Assembly: GCA_019279435.1 (NCBI GenBank)
Contig: JAAALK010000289.1
Location: forward strand, 89,683,023-89,747,022
DNA from: Zizania palustris
Lineage: Eukaryota; Streptophyta; Magnoliopsida; Poales; Poaceae
Reading direction: 5' to 3'
Length of the DNA: 64,000 nucleotides
Below the pieces are notes generated by a model. The model saw nothing but the letters and a program-made list of their open reading frames with translations, had not been told where the DNA came from and made no database searches. Shown here in pieces: positions 61,166 to 64,000 of this stretch; positions within the stretch are counted from its first letter, which is position 1, and each line of letters opens with the position of its first letter. A program made the position numbers and the translations under genes.

Positions 61166-64000
61166 ATGGCAGATAACAGCGGCACCCCTCCATCTGATTT
61201 TAATGAATGTGTCTCACGACGTGCTCTACTAGAGTCTCAACGGCAGACCCAACATTCCATCGAACGTCTCGCACGTACTGTGGCTGACCTAGTAGACCGA
61301 ATGACTGCCTTGGAAACACGATTACCTGCTGCACGAGCCAACGATGAACATGTTGAAGAGGAAGACGATCATATTGAAGAGGAAGACGACCTATCCTATG
61401 CCGGAAACAATGCCATTGACCCTGACGAGGTTGCACGTCATCGCTTTCAGTTCAACCGTCAAGGTATGGGCGGCCACCGCAACCGCCCTCCACGAGGTAA
61501 CAATGACAACCACAGGAACAATGATCCCTACTCTAAGGTAAAATTTTCAGTACCTCCTTTTACTGGCACCTATGATCCAGATGCATATTTAGATTGGGAG
61601 ATGTCAGTCGAACAAAAATTTAATGCTCACATGGTTCCTGCTATCCACCGCGTGCGCTTAGCTACTAGTGACTTCACTGGATATGCTCTTCTTTGGTGGA
61701 CTGAAATAGTTCAGGTTGGAAATGAACCACAAACTTGGGATATGTTAAAACGGCAAATGCGTGGTAGATGGGTCCCTCCTTCATATAAACGTGATTTAAG
61801 AAAAAAATTGCAGCGCCTAAACCAAGGAAATAAATCGGTAGAGGAGTATTATCAGGAGTTGCAAATAGGTTGCATGCGTGCTAAAATTGAGGAGGACAAT
61901 GAGGATAAAATGGCCCGTTTTTATGGTGGTTTAAGACGTGAAATTCAGGATATCATTGATTATAAAGAATACAATACTATCACTCGTCTTTTCCACCTTG
62001 CTATGCTTGCAGAGAAAGAATTGCAGGGTCGCCAACAACCACAACGCAGCACGAGGACCAACATTGGTGGTGCTACTTCACGCCCAAGTGGGCAGCAGCA
62101 ACGACCACCACCACCACCTTCTCGACCGATGACTACATCAGCACCTTCTACATCTACAGCCCAGGTTGAGAGTTCCAAGACTGCAGCATCCAAGGCGCCA
62201 GCCAAGCCCACCTCCTCGGCAGCCTCTACTGCGCGTTCTGCAGCGATCCAGTGTCACAGATGCAAAGGACTTGGCCATGTGATGAAAGACTGCCCTAGTC
62301 AGCGGGCTTATATTGCTACGGAAGACGGTGGCTATGTAAGTGCTAGTGATGTTGAAGATGAATATGCACTTGCTGCTAACATTGCAGGAGATGATGATGC
62401 ATTCGACGATGACGCTGTTATTGCGTCGGATGCCACTGCCGACCTTGAAGCACTTATTGTACAACGCGTCTTGAGCACTCACATGGAGCAGGACGACAGG
62501 GCCCAACGGAACAATCTGTTTCAGACCTTCTTCGGCGTCAATAACCGTCGTGTACGTGTCATCATCGACAGCGGAAGTTGCAACAATTTGGTGAGCCACG
62601 ACATGGTAACGAAGCTTCAACTTCCCACACGCGCGCATCCACACCCTTACCATGTGCAATGGTTCAACAATAGTGGTAAGGTCAAGGTAACACAAACTGC
62701 TCACATCAAATTTTCCATTGGTACATACGTCGGAGCTGCTGATTTTGATGTAGTACCAATGCAAGCATGTTCTCTGTTACTTGGTAGACCTTGGGAGTAT
62801 GATACTGATGCTACACACCATGGTAGGAGCAATACGTACACATTTATGTATAAAGGAAAGAAAGTTACATTGCTTCCTATGACTCCTGCTGAAATTGTAA
62901 AATTTGAACAAGAAAAATATGCTAGGGATGCACAAAAGAGCAAACAACCTTCTGAAAATCAGCAAGTAGCTAAGACGCTTTTGAAGCAACAGAAAGATAA
63001 AATTGCTTCTCCTTCTTCATCACAAGTTATAAATCTGAAAGGGCGTGTCATGCTTGCAACTAAAACTGACCTTGCTGAAATTTGTGATGATACTCCCTTG
63101 CTATACGGCTTGATTTGCACAAACGTGTTGTTTTCACTTGCGAACATTCCTAGCTCTGTTCCTGTTGCAGTCACTGACCTTTTGCAGGAGTTTAAAGATG
63201 TTTTTCCTGCTGAGATACCACCCGGGCTGCCACCGATACGCGGCATCGAGCACCAAATTGATTTGGTCCCGGGGGCGTCTCTTCCTAATCGTGCAGCGTA
63301 CCGCACCAATCCGGAGGAGACAAAAGAAATTGAACGCCAAGTACAGGACCTTCTTGATCGTGGGTACGTCCGTGAAAGCCTTAGTCCTTGTGCAGTACCC
63401 GTTCTTTTGGTACCTAAGAAAGATGGTAGTTGGCGCATGTGTGTTGATTGTCGTGCTATTAATAATATCACCATTCGATATCGACACCCTATTCCTAGAT
63501 TGGATGACATGCTTGATGAGCTTAGTGGTGCCATTATCTTTTCTAAGATCGATCTCCGTAGTGGCTACCACCAAATTCGCATGAAACTAGGTGATGAATG
63601 GAAAACTGCTTTTAAAACAAAGTTTGGATTATATGAGTGGCTTGTCATGCCTTTTGGACTTACTAATGCACCTAGTACCTTCATGCGCTTGATGAATGAA
63701 GTCCTACGGCACTTTATAGGACGCTTTGTGGTTGTATACTTTGATGATATCTTGGTTTATAGCAAGTCTCTCACTGAACATGTTGAACACCTACGTGCTG
63801 TTTTTGTTGCCCTCCGTGAAGCTAGAATGTTTGGTAACCTTGAGAAGTGCACGTTTTGCACGGATCGAGTTGTGTTTCTTGGATATGTTGTCACTTCACA
63901 GGGTATTGAGGTTGACGCGGCAAAGGTAGAAGCAATCAACAGCTGGCCGCAACCCCAAACTATCACACAGGTACGTAGTTTTCTTGGTCTTGCAGGTTTC
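61166..64000 (+). CDS. CRM-like gag-pol polyprotein, open to window end
   Basis: From ATG 61166 the frame is open for all 945 codons to the end of the window. Gag: an N-terminal helical region, then DPDAYLDWEMSVEQKF, YALLWWTEIVQ, WDMLKRQMRGRWVPPSYKRDL, SVEEYYQELQIGCMRAKI and ITRLFHLAMLAEKELQGR. A zinc knuckle follows, CHRCKGLGHVMKDC, at about residues 363-376. Protease: VIIDSGSCNNLVS (about 62560). RT: FPAEIPPGLPP, GSWRMCVDCRAINNI, FSKIDLRSGYHQIR, MPFGLTNAPSTF and VVYFDDILVYS (about 63730), continuing to VRSFLGLAGF. No stop or frameshift is seen, so this element looks recently active. RNase H and integrase lie outside. Confidence 0.93.
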   Translation, partial: MADNSGTPPSDFNECVSRRALLESQRQTQHSIERLARTVADLVDRMTALETRLPAARANDEHVEEEDDHIEEEDDLSYAGNNAIDPDEVARHRFQFNRQGMGGHRNRPPRGNNDNHRNNDPYSKVKFSVPPFTGTYDPDAYLDWEMSVEQKFNAHMVPAIHRVRLATSDFTGYALLWWTEIVQVGNEPQTWDMLKRQMRGRWVPPSYKRDLRKKLQRLNQGNKSVEEYYQELQIGCMRAKIEEDNEDKMARFYGGLRREIQDIIDYKEYNTITRLFHLAMLAEKELQGRQQPQRSTRTNIGGATSRPSGQQQRPPPPPSRPMTTSAPSTSTAQVESSKTAASKAPAKPTSSAASTARSAAIQCHRCKGLGHVMKDCPSQRAYIATEDGGYVSASDVEDEYALAANIAGDDDAFDDDAVIASDATADLEALIVQRVLSTHMEQDDRAQRNNLFQTFFGVNNRRVRVIIDSGSCNNLVSHDMVTKLQLPTRAHPHPYHVQWFNNSGKVKVTQTAHIKFSIGTYVGAADFDVVPMQACSLLLGRPWEYDTDATHHGRSNTYTFMYKGKKVTLLPMTPAEIVKFEQEKYARDAQKSKQPSENQQVAKTLLKQQKDKIASPSSSQVINLKGRVMLATKTDLAEICDDTPLLYGLICTNVLFSLANIPSSVPVAVTDLLQEFKDVFPAEIPPGLPPIRGIEHQIDLVPGASLPNRAAYRTNPEETKEIERQVQDLLDRGYVRESLSPCAVPVLLVPKKDGSWRMCVDCRAINNITIRYRHPIPRLDDMLDELSGAIIFSKIDLRSGYHQIRMKLGDEWKTAFKTKFGLYEWLVMPFGLTNAPSTFMRLMNEVLRHFIGRFVVVYFDDILVYSKSLTEHVEHLRAVFVALREARMFGNLEKCTFCTDRVVFLGYVVTSQGIEVDAAKVEAINSWPQPQTITQVRSFLGLAGF

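Larger units (their letters stand above)
59004..64000 (+). mobile_element. CRM-like (centromeric-type) Gypsy retrotransposon, right end outside window
   Basis: The LTR starts TGATGAGGACATCA, close to the TGATGARGACATC start typical of CRM/cereba/CRR centromeric retrotransposons. The LTR itself begins with an open frame continuing as a pol C-terminal tail (GPITRARARRL), another CRM-group trait. A TGGTATCAGAGCTC primer site, a 1.25-kb leader and an unbroken gag-pol frame follow to the window end. It is inserted in the Sirevirus-2-type LTR. Lineage is inferred from the LTR start and tail; the diagnostic CR motif of integrase lies outside the window. Confidence 0.7.

Overview
This is nuclear DNA from a flowering plant, most likely a grass. 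The evidence is stacked Sirevirus-type Copia and Tat- and CRM-type Gypsy LTR retrotransposons, a CACTA DNA transposon, GT-AG introns, and a plastid m-type thioredoxin with a GC-rich transit peptide. I see no prokaryotic genes, tRNA, rRNA or CRISPR array. Only two ordinary host genes are evident: the 3' end of a SEUSS-like corepressor gene (48827-50212, +, truncated by a 100-N gap) and a complete two-exon thioredoxin m gene (51157-51803, -). Almost everything else is transposable element, and much of it is nested.

Layout. 1-8077: a CACTA element (380-3302, TSD TTA) sits in an old Copia LTR. It is followed by an orphan exon pair (3513-3893), an opposite-strand LTR end (4477-) and a 5' fragment of a Gypsy element (5785-7020). 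8078-9294: a second Gypsy element (LTR, leader, gag) is broken by Copia-A. 9295-48726: Copia-A runs in pieces (9295-10799, 22521-24072, 48291-48726). Its first gap is a complete 11.7-kb Sirevirus (10800-22520, TSD TCCAC), which itself holds a solo Tat LTR (18655-19149, TSD ATACC). Its second gap is a composite: the 3' part of a minus-strand Sirevirus (24073-27360) abuts a 5'-truncated plus-strand Tat Gypsy (Tat-1, 27361-48290). Tat-1 is split by a complete minus-strand element of the same family (Tat-2, 34483-45548, TSD GCAGG). 48827-52628: the host-gene island. 52629-64000: a decayed minus-strand Gypsy is split by a solo Sirevirus-like LTR (53975-55722, TSD ATCTC). Another Sirevirus LTR (57163-59003) is cut by a CRM-like Gypsy element (59004 to the window end) that keeps an open gag-pol frame.

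How the parts work together. The retroelements carry the usual gag, protease, integrase, reverse transcriptase and RNase H modules, at various stages of decay. Tat-2 is the best preserved: its LTRs differ at about 4 of 495 positions by eye, and its pol frame is open behind one in-frame TAG after gag. The most unusual feature is in both Tat elements. Between pol and the 3' LTR lies a separate, multi-exon gene on the strand opposite to the element. It has its own TATA box, conserved splice sites and a PF04195-like ('putative gypsy type transposon') N-terminal domain followed by coiled coil. Each copy also has a tandem-repeat array between pol and that gene.

All family assignments come from reading motifs by eye. 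No database search was run.
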